From SBAX01 sp043806315 (lineage in GTDB: Bacteria > Planctomycetota > Phycisphaerae > UBA1845), in NCBI GenBank assembly GCA_043806315.1, contig JAZDHF010000147.1, forward strand, positions 1 through 44,567: a DNA stretch of 44,567 nucleotides, written 5' to 3'. The translations under genes were made by a program, and so were the position numbers. The notes beneath the pieces are model-generated. The model was given only the letters and a program-made list of their open reading frames with translations, did no database searches and had not been told where the DNA came from. Positions 23,364 to 32,500 of the stretch are shown one piece after another. How positions within the stretch are numbered: position 1 is the stretch's first letter; every line of letters begins with the position of its first letter.

Positions 23364-24119
23364 TCACGCGCCTCGGACCCTCCGTCGTCGAAGTCGCTCC
23401 AACTCGGTCCGCAGCGGCTGCCAGTAGCGGCGGTCGGCTTCACGCTCGCGACCCTCCTCCTTGCGCAGCGCGGCCTCCAACGCCACCGGATCACCTCGCA
23501 TCGCGTACTGCAGCAGCGGGCGCCGTCGAACGGCGCGTTCGCAGGCACTCCGATGACGGCGCGCCACCTCAATGAGCAATTCGGGGGAACGAAGTTCCAG
23601 CATCCAGAACCGCACCTGCGCAGAGGTTGGATGGTCGCGTCTCTGAAAGTAATGTGCTTCCACCAGCCTGCGCAGCATTGGCCAGTCTTTGTCCCGTTGG
23701 GTTTTCTTGGTTCGCACCAGATCCGGCAATGACAGGAGGTCGAAGCAGAAACCGTCCGGCAAGGTGACCGTCGTGCGGCGTCGCCAAAGCGCGGCAAAGG
23801 GTCCGAGGCCCCGCAGTCGGGACATGACATCCACGCGCATCCGCAGCAGGTCCGGCTGAAGGCAACGAAAATGAACGGCGTGTCCCCGCCGCAGGTGCCG
23901 GATCTGGAACGGCGGGACAGCGATGACCTCAGCCTGCAGTTCAGCCAGCGCCCGACGCAATCGCGTCAGGTTGTCCGCGTCGGCGAGAATGACCAGGTCC
24001 GTATCGCGGCTAAACTCCGCCGCGCCGTATAAGACGCACGCCTGACCGCCCATGAGCAGGGCGCGGACGCGATGCTCGCGAATCGAAGAAAGGACTCTGC
24101 GTATCGGGTTCGGGATCAA
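23364..24119 (-). CDS. Nucleotidyltransferase-fold protein
   Basis: 251-aa protein with a minimal nucleotidyltransferase core. LLMGGQACVLYG (21-32) is followed by RDTDLVI with Asp39 and Asp41, matching the G-G-x(9-13)-D-x-D pattern, and a third acidic residue may be Asp97 in RMRVDVMS. After the core comes an Arg-rich helical C-terminus. Such proteins include antitoxins or toxins of MNT/AbiE-type modules and antibiotic-modifying enzymes; which applies is unknown. The start is a TTG at 24119, 110 nt inside the preceding small gene and out of frame with it. The two probably form one translational unit and sit in the cassette bounded by 45-bp repeats. Confidence 0.75.
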   Translation of the reverse strand: MIPNPIRRVLSSIREHRVRALLMGGQACVLYGAAEFSRDTDLVILADADNLTRLRRALAELQAEVIAVPPFQIRHLRRGHAVHFRCLQPDLLRMRVDVMSRLRGLGPFAALWRRRTTVTLPDGFCFDLLSLPDLVRTKKTQRDKDWPMLRRLVEAHYFQRRDHPTSAQVRFWMLELRSPELLIEVARRHRSACERAVRRRPLLQYAMRGDPVALEAALRKEEGREREADRRYWQPLRTELERLRRRRVRGA

Positions 24120-24240
24120 GCGAGCCCCCTAGCATCAGGAAGGCCTCCCAAAGCTTCTCGCTCTCCAACCAGCGCTGGGCCGGGGTCAGGAGATACCACT
24201 CCGCCCATTCCGCTTCCACCAGTTGTTCCGGCTGGATCAC
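24010..24240 (-). CDS. Small partner protein of the nucleotidyltransferase
   Basis: 76-aa protein from a GTG at 24240. The first half is acidic and aromatic (VEAEWAEWYLLTPAQRWLES), followed by GGSLDPEPDTQSPFF and a basic end (HGRSGVRLIRRGGV). I recall similar small proteins with the SLDPEPD motif in planctomycetes next to nucleotidyltransferase genes, so the long overlap with the next gene is probably genuine. A role as the second member of a toxin-antitoxin-like pair is plausible but not shown by any motif. Confidence 0.6.
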   Translation of the reverse strand: MIQPEQLVEAEWAEWYLLTPAQRWLESEKLWEAFLMLGGSLDPEPDTQSPFFDSRASRPRPAHGRSGVRLIRRGGV

Positions 24241-24281
24241 GACGGCATGATAACGGACATCCCATTCATGTTCAATCCAAA

Positions 24282-24326
24282 TCAGTCCTCCGTGGCTCGC
24301 GTTATATCCAATCGAACCAGGTCGAG
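24282..24326 (-). repeat. 45-bp direct repeat at the SNF2 3' end
   Basis: Last 14 codons and stop of the SNF2 gene; the partner copy is at 23205-23249 (42 of 45 identical, all differences synonymous). Confidence 0.85.
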
Positions 24327-27026
24327 CAGTTCGCCGTCGCTCATCTCCGTTACGAGCTTCGGCACGCCTTCCTCGAGAATTTCTCCGGCCAGCGCCGTCT
24401 TGTCCCGAATGAGGGCGTCGATCTTCTCCTCAATCGTACCCTGGCAGACAAACTTGTGAACCATGACGTTTCGCGTCTGGCCGATGCGGAACGCGCGGTC
24501 GGTGGCCTGGTTCTCGACGGCCGGGTTCCACCAGCGGTCGAAGTGCATCACATGCGTGGCGGCGGTGAGGTTCAGGCCCGTGCCGCCGGCCTTGAGCGAA
24601 AGGACGATGAACGGCGGGCCTCCTTCGGTTTGGAACACGTCCACGATCTGCTTGCGCTTGCCGACCGCCGTGCCGCCGTGCAGCACCAGGCCCGCTCGGC
24701 CGAACACCGTCTCTAGGAAGTCTGCGAGCGGCGCCGTCATCTCGCGAAACTGGGAGAACACCAGCACCTTCTCCTGCCGGTCGGCGATCTCCTCGCACAG
24801 CTCGCGCAACCGATGGAACTTACCGCTATCGTCCGGGGGGTATGTACCGGAGCCGAGCCATTGGTCCGGGTGGTTGCAGATCTGCTTGAACCGCATGATG
24901 AACGCCAGGATGAGGCCGCGGCGAGCGATGCCGTCCTGCTGCTCGCGGAGAGCCTCGCTCAACGCACGGACCGATTCCTCGTACAAAACGGCTTGCTTCT
25001 TGCTCAGATGGCAGAAGGCCTGCAACTCCACCTTGTCCGGCAGGTCGGCGATGACTGATTTGTCGGTCTTCATCCGCCGCAGGATGTACGGCGAAACCAG
25101 CTTGCGGAGCGGGCCGTACTGATCCTTCGGCCGCTGCTCCAGACGCTTGACGAATCCGCCGAACGTCTTGACCGAACCGAGCAGCCCGGGGCACAGGAAG
25201 TCGAAAATCGACCACAGATCGGTCAGCCGGTTCTCCACCGGCGTGCCGGTCAGGACGATCCTCGCGGCCGTCTTGAGCTGCTTAACCGCCCGGGTCTGCC
25301 GTGCCGTCGGGTTCTTTATGGCCTGGGCCTCGTCGAGGACTATCAGCGACCAATCGACCGAGCCGATCCACTCCAGCCGCGTCACCATCGAGTAGGTCGT
25401 CAGGACGGCGTCGACGCCGGCCAGCGCACGTTCCGGGTCCTTGGCTACCGCTTTCAACTCATCCGTGTCGGTCTGCGATGGATGTGCAAAGAAACATCGC
25501 AACGCTGGTGCGAACCGTTCGATCTCCGCCTTCCAGTTGGCCAGCAACGATGCCGGTAGGACCAGCAGCGCCGGGCGTAGCGGGTGGCCCGTGGCTTTAG
25601 CCGCCGAGGACCGTTGCTCCTTGATCATCAGCAGAAGTGATAACACCTGAATGGTCTTGCCCAGCCCCATGTCGTCGGCCAGGCACGCGCCCAACCCCAG
25701 TCGTGCAAGCAACCACAACCACTTCACGCCCGTTGTCTGATAGGGGCGCAAGGTGGCGCGCAACTCTGCCGGCGGGACGGCGGCGTCGATGTTGTCCGGC
25801 TGCCGAATCTGTCGCAGGCTCTCCTCCAGCCACGGGCCGGCCCGGACTTCGGACCACGCCGCGGTCGGCCCGTCGAACAGGGCGGCATCACCCGTATCGA
25901 TCGGTGCCCCCGCCAGAAGACGCATACCTTCAAGAAACGAAACACCGTCCATGCCCGCTTCCTTCTCGACATGCTTCCAGTGTTTCAGCGCCTCCCGGAG
26001 TTTTTCCCGGTCCACCTCGACCCATCGGCCCTTCAAGAACACCAGTCCGTCCGATCCTTCCAGGATCCCCCGCCACTCCTCCGGCGTGAGCATCTCGCCT
26101 TCCAGGGTCAATTCCACCTTGAAGTCCAGCATGGCGTCGGCGCCGAACAGCGACGGACCTTTCTTGCCGATCGAGACGCCGACGCGAACGCGCGGCGCCT
26201 GCCGCGCCCACCAGTTCGGCATGCGCACCAGAAGCCCGCTCTCTTCCAGCAACGGAACGTCGCACAGCAGGCGATGCGCCTCGTTCGGAGTCCATGCCAA
26301 CGGATGGAACACCTGCCCACTGTCCACCAGTTCCCGGACCCAGGTGCATCGCTCCGCCGCGCGTTGGACCGGCGTCAGCAGATTGACAAGCATCCTCCTG
26401 TTTCTGGCGCCGGCGTACTCCTCCAGGGCCTTGCCGAGTGGCTGATACTGCACCCGGCCTCCGTCCAGCAGCTTCGGCGCGTACGTGGCCAGGAACGCAA
26501 ACGGGTATTCCGGGTCGCGCTTGTTCTCCGCCAGATGAAAACAGACTCGACCCACGCGGTGCCACAGCGGACTCCGCCGCCGCAGCCATTCGCCCAGCCC
26601 ACCTGTCTGCGATGCAATCTCGCTGCGTACCGCCCGGTCAAGTTCCTCCCAGATCCCCACCAGTGTCTCGGCCCGCAGGTACTCGCCCCCGCGCATAGGC
26701 GGCGCGGCGACGGCCATCTCCGCAAGCTCATCGAGCGGCGCGGGCAGCGGTTGCTTGAGATCTTCGGCCGGCTCGGGGATGTGGCACAGCTCGGTCAGGT
26801 AACGCTCGCCCAAGCCGCGCCAGAAAGCAAAGACCGGTGGCAGCGCCGCCTTGTCCTGCAGCGTTGCCAGGCGGAGCAGGAACTCGTTTTGGCCCTTCTC
26901 GAACGCATCACGAATGGAATCGACCACCGTCTCCGGTAGAACTGTGGCCCCGGCTTCGGCGCCGCCGGTGTTGGCGGCCTCGAACAGGACCAGATGTCCG
27001 CTGGGCGCCAACGCTATGTCTAGCAA
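24282..27026 (-). CDS. SNF2-family DEAD/DEAH-type helicase
   Basis: 914-aa Superfamily 2 ATPase of the bacterial SNF2 group. The first half (to about residue 430) is a large N-terminal region of the type often called SNF2 helicase-associated. The motor follows: Walker A DDMGLGKTIQ at about 450, Walker B LDEAQAIKNP at about 565, TGTPVENRLTDLWSIFDFL, then helicase-C motifs KVLVFSQFREM, LKAGGTGLNLTAATHV, DRWWNPAVENQATDRAFRIGQ. It should translocate on double-stranded DNA; the biological role is unknown. The start is a TTG at 27026 with GGAAGG about 8 nt upstream. The SWIM gene downstream is a usual partner. Confidence 0.93.
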   Translation of the reverse strand: MLDIALAPSGHLVLFEAANTGGAEAGATVLPETVVDSIRDAFEKGQNEFLLRLATLQDKAALPPVFAFWRGLGERYLTELCHIPEPAEDLKQPLPAPLDELAEMAVAAPPMRGGEYLRAETLVGIWEELDRAVRSEIASQTGGLGEWLRRRSPLWHRVGRVCFHLAENKRDPEYPFAFLATYAPKLLDGGRVQYQPLGKALEEYAGARNRRMLVNLLTPVQRAAERCTWVRELVDSGQVFHPLAWTPNEAHRLLCDVPLLEESGLLVRMPNWWARQAPRVRVGVSIGKKGPSLFGADAMLDFKVELTLEGEMLTPEEWRGILEGSDGLVFLKGRWVEVDREKLREALKHWKHVEKEAGMDGVSFLEGMRLLAGAPIDTGDAALFDGPTAAWSEVRAGPWLEESLRQIRQPDNIDAAVPPAELRATLRPYQTTGVKWLWLLARLGLGACLADDMGLGKTIQVLSLLLMIKEQRSSAAKATGHPLRPALLVLPASLLANWKAEIERFAPALRCFFAHPSQTDTDELKAVAKDPERALAGVDAVLTTYSMVTRLEWIGSVDWSLIVLDEAQAIKNPTARQTRAVKQLKTAARIVLTGTPVENRLTDLWSIFDFLCPGLLGSVKTFGGFVKRLEQRPKDQYGPLRKLVSPYILRRMKTDKSVIADLPDKVELQAFCHLSKKQAVLYEESVRALSEALREQQDGIARRGLILAFIMRFKQICNHPDQWLGSGTYPPDDSGKFHRLRELCEEIADRQEKVLVFSQFREMTAPLADFLETVFGRAGLVLHGGTAVGKRKQIVDVFQTEGGPPFIVLSLKAGGTGLNLTAATHVMHFDRWWNPAVENQATDRAFRIGQTRNVMVHKFVCQGTIEEKIDALIRDKTALAGEILEEGVPKLVTEMSDGELLDLVRLDITRATED

Positions 27027-27229
27027 TGATCGGCCTTCCAGCGTTGCCCTACTCCTCGCTGTACCTTACGATGAAGCATCGCGAAGCATGGTAATGACTA
27101 CTCGGGGGCTTTACGATAACCTCGGTATTGGGTTGGATGACGGCACTCGCCGGCGACGTCGGTAAGAGTCCGCCGCAGTACATTGATTGGGATCAGGAAG
27201 ATGATCCTTCACCAGTTTGAGGATTCGCT

Positions 27230-27982
27230 ATGGCCGCGAAAACTGTAAAACTGGCTCAGCCTGCCGATCCCACCATCGACCAGGTCTTTGAAGAGTTCCT
27301 GGCGGAACAGCGCGAGCGCCTCAAACCCAGGACCGGTTCGAGGTACGAGGACGTGCTCAATCTGCTGCGTCATCATTTGAACGGTTACGCCTACGAGAGT
27401 CTGTCGAATGTCGAATCGGCTCTCTTTGACAGGCACTACAACGCGAAGGGAGACGACCACCGAGAGTTCTGCCAGCTCTTCGGGCCGGACAAGATCGTTG
27501 GAAGCCTGGGGAGCTTCCTTGGGTATTTCATGATCCGAAAAGTCATGGCCGGGCAAGACCTCAAACGGGCCGCGGGTACGGTGGCGAAGAAACTCTCGAA
27601 GTGGCTTGCCACGAAGGGATACGTCTCTGACGAGGAAGCTCAGGCGGGGGCGGACGAGGGCACGGAAGCGGCCCGGGATCTGCCCAAAGCGGAACGCGCC
27701 GCCCAGGTCCTCTTCGATGCCGTCGAGGACCTCGCCGTCGACCCGAATGTCCTTGCTGACGAGGACTACCTCGAATTCGACCACTTCACGATCAGCAAGA
27801 TCGAGCCTGGAAAGCTCTGGCTTGAGATCTTCGAGGGCGGGGAAAGACATTTGTATGGCCCAGTGCCGGTCCCGAACTCGGCGACCAAGCTGCTCAGGAA
27901 AGGGTGGGACATCAGCTGTTCTCTGGGGCGTGTGCGGGGCAAGTGGTGGATTGTCGAGGTGGCGAACGTGTACCCGGAGTGA
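27230..27982 (+). CDS. Unknown protein with a recombinase core-binding-like N-terminus
   Basis: 250-aa soluble protein. The N-terminus (VFEEFLAEQRERLKPRTGSRYEDVLNLLRHHL) looks like the SAM-like DNA-binding domain of tyrosine recombinases, but no catalytic domain with an Arg-x-x-Arg pair and Tyr follows. A conserved-looking segment HREFCQLFGP and GSLGSFLGYFMIRKVMAG comes next, then an acidic linker and a C-terminal beta-rich part (EFDHFTISKIEPGKLWLEI). GAGGA lies 8 nt before the ATG. The gene is followed after 5 nt by 27988 and likely co-transcribed. No function can be named. Confidence 0.75.
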   Translation: MAAKTVKLAQPADPTIDQVFEEFLAEQRERLKPRTGSRYEDVLNLLRHHLNGYAYESLSNVESALFDRHYNAKGDDHREFCQLFGPDKIVGSLGSFLGYFMIRKVMAGQDLKRAAGTVAKKLSKWLATKGYVSDEEAQAGADEGTEAARDLPKAERAAQVLFDAVEDLAVDPNVLADEDYLEFDHFTISKIEPGKLWLEIFEGGERHLYGPVPVPNSATKLLRKGWDISCSLGRVRGKWWIVEVANVYPE

Positions 27983-27987
27983 GCGCA

Positions 27988-28599
27988 ATGGCCAAGCAGA
28001 AGAGGCAACACGGTACAGGAGAACGCTCAACGAAAAAGGCGTCGGTTCTTGACCGGCTCAGACCCGAGGAAGCCCAGACCGTCCTTTGGCGTCTTCTTGC
28101 CGCACACCGGGAGCTCCGATCGGAGGCCCAGCAGATCGCCAAGTCGCTCCTCAGCGAAGTCGCATTCGAATGGGTTGCCGACGAGGTGGAGGAAGCCGTG
28201 CGTGACTTGGGCCTGGATGAACTGGAAAGCCGCGCCGGAAAGCACAGTTGGGGATACACCGAGCCCGGCGAAGCAGCGTGGGAGCTTCTGGAAGAGCGCG
28301 TATCGCCATTCATCGAAGACATGAAACGTCAGTTCGAACTCGGGCTTGATGCGGAAGGGTTGGAAATCTGTAAGGGGATCGTGCTTGGGCTGTACCGCGT
28401 TCGCAACGCGCAAGGCGACGATGTGCTCCAGTGGGCCCCCGACTTCCCGGCCCAGATAGCCGCTAATGCTGTAACGACGTGGTGTGACGGTGGCAACAAG
28501 AAGACGGCCGAAAGGGGCTGTCCGAAGCAACGTGCATTTCCCTCGGTTTTTGTGAAGGAGTTCGTACCCGAGTGGGAGGATCTCATCGACCGGGTGTAA
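27988..28599 (+). CDS. Unknown protein, second gene of the pair
   Basis: 203-aa mostly helical, acidic protein with a basic N-terminus (MAKQKRQHGTGERSTKK). I chose the ATG at 27988 because GGAG lies just upstream at the end of the previous gene; the open frame begins earlier inside that gene. No recognised domain, signal peptide or membrane span. The pairing with 27230 and the spacing of 5 nt suggest a shared function. Confidence 0.75.
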   Translation: MAKQKRQHGTGERSTKKASVLDRLRPEEAQTVLWRLLAAHRELRSEAQQIAKSLLSEVAFEWVADEVEEAVRDLGLDELESRAGKHSWGYTEPGEAAWELLEERVSPFIEDMKRQFELGLDAEGLEICKGIVLGLYRVRNAQGDDVLQWAPDFPAQIAANAVTTWCDGGNKKTAERGCPKQRAFPSVFVKEFVPEWEDLIDRV

Positions 28600-28611
28600 A
28601 GGATCGTTCTT

Positions 28612-28728
28612 ATGGATAACGACCTACGCGAAGTAATGAAGGATGTGCCGGACCTGTATGCTGGCCCCGCGCGAAGCGCAGGTTGCGGCCTAAGAGAAGG
28701 GAATGCTCCCCCTACCAGCCCGTGGTGA
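28612..28728 (+). CDS. Possible truncated third gene of the pair
   Basis: A 38-codon frame starting MDNDLREVMKDVPDLYAG, 12 nt after the previous stop codon and preceded by AAAGGA. The second half reads like random sequence rich in Gly, Pro and Arg. I suspect the start of a gene cut off by the insertion sequence whose remnant follows at 28793, but the frame is short and could be chance. Confidence 0.3.
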   Translation: MDNDLREVMKDVPDLYAGPARSAGCGLREGNAPPTSPW

Positions 28729-28792
28729 AAGTCTCTTGACAGCCGTGGTATAGTCATCGCGGGTCTGGCGGCAAGCGTCACGGAGGACGGTT

Positions 28793-28987
28793 ATGGCGAC
28801 GGGCAGACGGAGGCGGGTAGAGCAAGGCGCGTTATAGATTGCGGCCAGTGAATCGCCGCAGTCGGGTGGTCATCCCTGCTACCAGCAAGTCAACAAGATT
28901 CTGGAGGCCGAAGGGTCCGACCGCTTCGTCGAGAAACAGTGTCGGACGTTCTATGCGGAACGGATGGGCCGGCCGTCGCTGCCGCCG
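28793..28987 (+). pseudogene. Transposase N-terminal fragment with in-frame stop
   Basis: After GGAGGACGG, an ATG at 28793 begins MATGRRRRVEQGAL, then a TAG at 28835-28837, then continues in frame as IAASESPQSGGHPCYQQVN, KILEAEGSDRFVEKQCRTF and YAERMGRPSLPP. The pattern G-H-P-x-Y, then F-V-E, F-Y-A-x-R-x-G-R-P-S-L-P-P is the start of IS1182/IS5-like transposases in my memory; intact relatives would have Trp where the stop is. The similarity ends near 28987, where the dockerin-like tail starts in another frame. It is a dead, truncated copy. Confidence 0.75.
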
Positions 28988-29157
28988 ACGGCGATTCCCG
29001 CGTGGATGCGTACGACGTGGCCTACTTCCAGAACTGCTACACGGGCGCGAACGGCGGACCGATTCCGCCGCACCGTACCTGCGTCGACCTCGACGGTGAC
29101 GGCGACGTCGACCAGAACGACTGGAGGCTGTTCGTACAAGCCGTCACGGGTCCGTAG
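28982..29157 (+). pseudogene. Orphan dockerin/EF-hand tail
   Basis: In the frame ending at the TAG 29155-29157 the sequence reads ADGDSRVDAYDVAYFQNCYTG, a short linker, and CVDLDGDGDVDQNDWRLF, two Ca-binding dockerin-type loops with D-x-D-x-D spacing. In planctomycetes such tails end large secreted proteins. Here nothing upstream belongs to such a protein; the frame joins straight onto the transposase fragment. An ATG at 28939 makes a 72-codon frame, but its start lies in transposase DNA, so I treat this as the last remnant of a destroyed gene. Confidence 0.65.
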
Positions 29158-29536
29158 GACGCTCGGCGGCTGGTCCAAGCAACCATGTTCCGCTACCATG
29201 CTCACGAGATCGGCGCTGGCGCGATGTGCGGAAAAACTCGCAACGGCGGCAGCAGCAGCGCCGGCGACCCGTGCCTCGATGACTCCCACTGCCTTGGCGG
29301 TGCGTGTCGTAGGCGGATTAGCCCCTTGAAGGCCGATCGTGACGGGGCCTCGGGTGCCAGCGCGGTAGGGACCTGGGCGATGCGGCCAGAATCGTCCACC
29401 CCCATTGGGTCCCGCCGGTTGCATCCCTCCCGAGGGTCGGGTAAGTTTCGGGTAAAGGCCCGCAGGGCCGCGGACCGATGCCTGTTTCAACCGCCATGGA
29501 GGGCGGTCTACGGGGCGCACGGAGGTACCCGAAACC
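29158..29536 (+). other. Gap before smc, probably degraded sequence
   Basis: 379 nt with no convincing gene. An open frame from 29185 contains a Cys-rich bit (GDPCLDDSHCLGGACR) that may be another scrap of a secreted protein, but it runs into smc and has no domain. The smc promoter candidate lies at 29419-29447. Confidence 0.5.
29419..29447 (+). promoter_or_regulatory. Candidate smc promoter
   Basis: TTGCAT, a 17-nt spacer, and TAAGTT. The spacing is ideal. It lies about 90 nt before the smc start codon, which has its own GGAGGT. Confidence 0.45.
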
Positions 29537-32500
29537 ATGCTTCTAAAACGAGTTACGATCTGCGGTTTTAAGAGCTTCTCCGACGCGGTCGATTTCGACT
29601 TCGGACCGGGGGTGACCTGCATCGTCGGTCCCAACGGGTGCGGCAAGAGCAACGTCGTGGACGCCTTCAAATGGGTTCTCGGCGAGCAATCGGCCCGCTC
29701 CCTGCGCGGGCGACAGATGGCCGACATGATCTTCAGCGGCTCCAGCACCCGCAAGAGCAGCGGCGTCGCCCAGGTCGATCTGGTCTTCGACAACACCGAC
29801 CGCAAGCTGCCCATAGACCAGACCGAGATCACCGTCACCCGCAAGCTCTACCGCTCCGGGGAGAGCGAGTACCTGCTGAACAAGGACATCGCCCGGCTGA
29901 AGGACGTCCGCGAGCTGTTCATGGATACGGGCATCGGCGTGGACGCCTACTCGGTGATCGAGCAGGGCCGGGTCGATCAGCTTCTACAGAGCAGCCCGGT
30001 CGATCGACGGATCATCTTCGAGGAGGCCGCCGGGATCAGCAAGTACAAGGCTCGCAAACGCGAGGCCGAACGAAAGCTGGAACGCACGCAGCAGAACCTT
30101 CTCCGTGTGGCCGACGTGATCGACGAGTTGGAAAAGCGGCTTCGCAGCGTCAAGCTCCAAGCGGGCAAGGCCCGCAGCTTCAAGGAGTATCAGGCGCGGC
30201 TTAACGAACTGCGGGCCGGCTACGCGATGGCGGAGTACCACCGCTTCACCGAGGAGATCGCCCGGGTCAGCGGCGAGACACAAGGGCGCAACGATCGGAT
30301 CACGGCCCTGCGCACGGATATTGATCGCCACGAGGCCGACGAGTCGCAAGTCACGCTGCAACTCGACGCCTTGGCCGAGCAGATCAATCATGCCGACAAC
30401 GAGGTCGTACGGGCGAAATCCAGCCTCGCAGCCCAGGAGGAACGGATTGAGGCCTCCCGCCGCCGCTCCGAGGAGCAACAGGCCCAGCGAGGTCGCGCTA
30501 CGGAGCGACTACAATCCGAGACCCGGCGACTTGATGAATCTCAACGCGAACTCGCGCAGGTGCAAGAGTCGGCCGTCGATCTGCAGAGCCAGACCCATGA
30601 ACTCCACGCCCGCATCGCCGATCTGAACGAGCAGGATCGGTCGCTCGCCCGCGACCTCACCCAAGCCCAGGCAATCCTGGAGGACGAGAAAGCGGGCATC
30701 ATCGACTTGCTGCGGAAGAGCGCCCAGACGCACAACGAGATCGTCCGGCTCAACACCCACCGTGAATCGCTGGTCGGCCAGAAGGGTCGGCTGGCGCTGC
30801 GCGACGTGCAAATCGCGGACGAACTGGAGTCGGCCCTGGAGCAGAAGGCCCAACTCGACCGCCGCATGCGCGAAGTCGAAGCCTTGATCGCCGAGGAGAC
30901 CCGCAGGCTCGAAGAAAAGAAGCTGGAAGCGGCTCGCGTCCATACCATGCGGCAACGGCTCGTCGATGAACTTGCCCATTCGAAGGAGCGGCGAAGTGCG
31001 TTGCTCTCGCGGCAGGACCTGCTCAACGATTTGCAGCAAAAGATGGACGGCGTCGGCGAAGGCGTGCGGAAGCTGCTCGACGAAAGCCGGCAGGAGAACC
31101 ACCCCCGCGCCCTCAACGGAGTGGTGGGTTTGGTCGCGGACCTGATCGACACCGACGTGCAATACGCCCCCATCATCGAGGCCGTGTTGGGGGATTGCGA
31201 TCAATGCCTGGTGATCGCCGAGGGCGAGGCGTTTCTTTCGCATCCGAAAGTGTTCGCCGACCTGCCGGGGCGGCTGACGGTGCTGTGCGAGGATCGTCTG
31301 CCGCCGGTGGTCAACCCCCGCGATTTTTCGGGGCAGCCGGGATACGTCGCTCGCGCCATCGAGCTGGTTCGATTTCCTACCGCACACGAGACGGTTGCTC
31401 GCCACCTGCTCGGCAAGACCATCGTCGTCGAGACCCTCGATGATGCCCTGGCGATGGCGCGGTCGGACGTGTTCGGTCATCGCTTCGTCACCCGCCGCGG
31501 CGAAGTGCTCGAACCGGATGGTCGCGTCAGTCTGGGACCGTCGGGGTCCACGGCGGGGCTGATCTCGCGGAAGAGCGAGCTGCGCGACATCGAGGTGCAG
31601 TTGAGCGACATCGACGGGCGGATCGTGACCCTCACGGACCAACTCAATCGCAATGAGGCTGAGGTCAGCCACCTCGACGGCGTCCAGCAGGAACTTCGCA
31701 CCGCGATATATGAATCGAACACCGCGCGGGTGGAGGCGAACGCGGCGCTGCAGAACATCGCCGAGACGGTTCAACGGCTCACGAACGAACAACCGCTCAT
31801 CGCCCGCGAGGTCGCCTTCATCGAGCAGCAGATTAACGAGGTGTTGGAGAAGAGCGCCGAGGGCGGGAAATCGCTGGAAGCGATCGAGGCCGAGAACAAG
31901 GAGCGGGAGCGACTGGTCGCCGAGCATCAAGACCGCATCGACGCCGTGGTGGGCACTCGCCGCGAGGTGCAGGAGCAAGTCACGCAGGCCAAAGTCTCCG
32001 CCGGGCAACTCACCGAGAAGCGGGCCGCCGCCGCCGAGACGATTAACACGCTGCGGCGAAGCATCCTCGAAATGGAAACGTCCGTCGTCGCCGCCAAGCA
32101 CGACATCGAACAATGTGAGGGGCGAATCGCCGACGCGGAACACGCCATGGCCGTCGCCCGCGAGCAATCGACCTTGCTCACCGCGGAAATCCAGAAGCTG
32201 GAAACCGCCGCCGTCGAACTGCGCAAGCAACGCGACGATCTCCGGCAGAACCTCGAAACTCTGACCCACACGGTGAAGACCGTTCGCAGCGAGCTTGCCG
32301 CCGAGGAAGCCCGCCTGCATGAACAACAGATGTTCCTCGCCCAGACGACGGTCCGCCGCGATGAGCTTGTGGCCCGCATTATTGACGAGCTGGGCGTCAA
32401 CCTCTCCGAGCGCTACATGCAGTACGAGCATCAGGAGCAGGACTGGGCAAAGGTGGAGGCCGAGATCGTCGAGCTGCGCGGCAAGATGGAACGCCTCGGC

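Larger units (their letters stand above)
23205..24326. mobile_element. Putative gene cassette inserted between SNF2 and SWIM genes
   Basis: About 1.03 kb carrying two overlapping genes (24010-24240 and 23364-24119) is bounded by 45-bp direct repeats. One repeat is the real SNF2 3' end and the other sits directly before the SWIM gene. The simplest reading is that the cassette entered at the SNF2 stop codon and duplicated or brought along the gene end. No recombinase or transposase is inside, so the mechanism is open; recombination between diverged alleles is another possibility. Confidence 0.5.

Noticed and set aside
29185..29571. 128-codon open frame with a Cys-rich segment before smc
   Set aside because: It runs out of frame into smc, has no ribosome-binding site or domain, and lies in degraded sequence.
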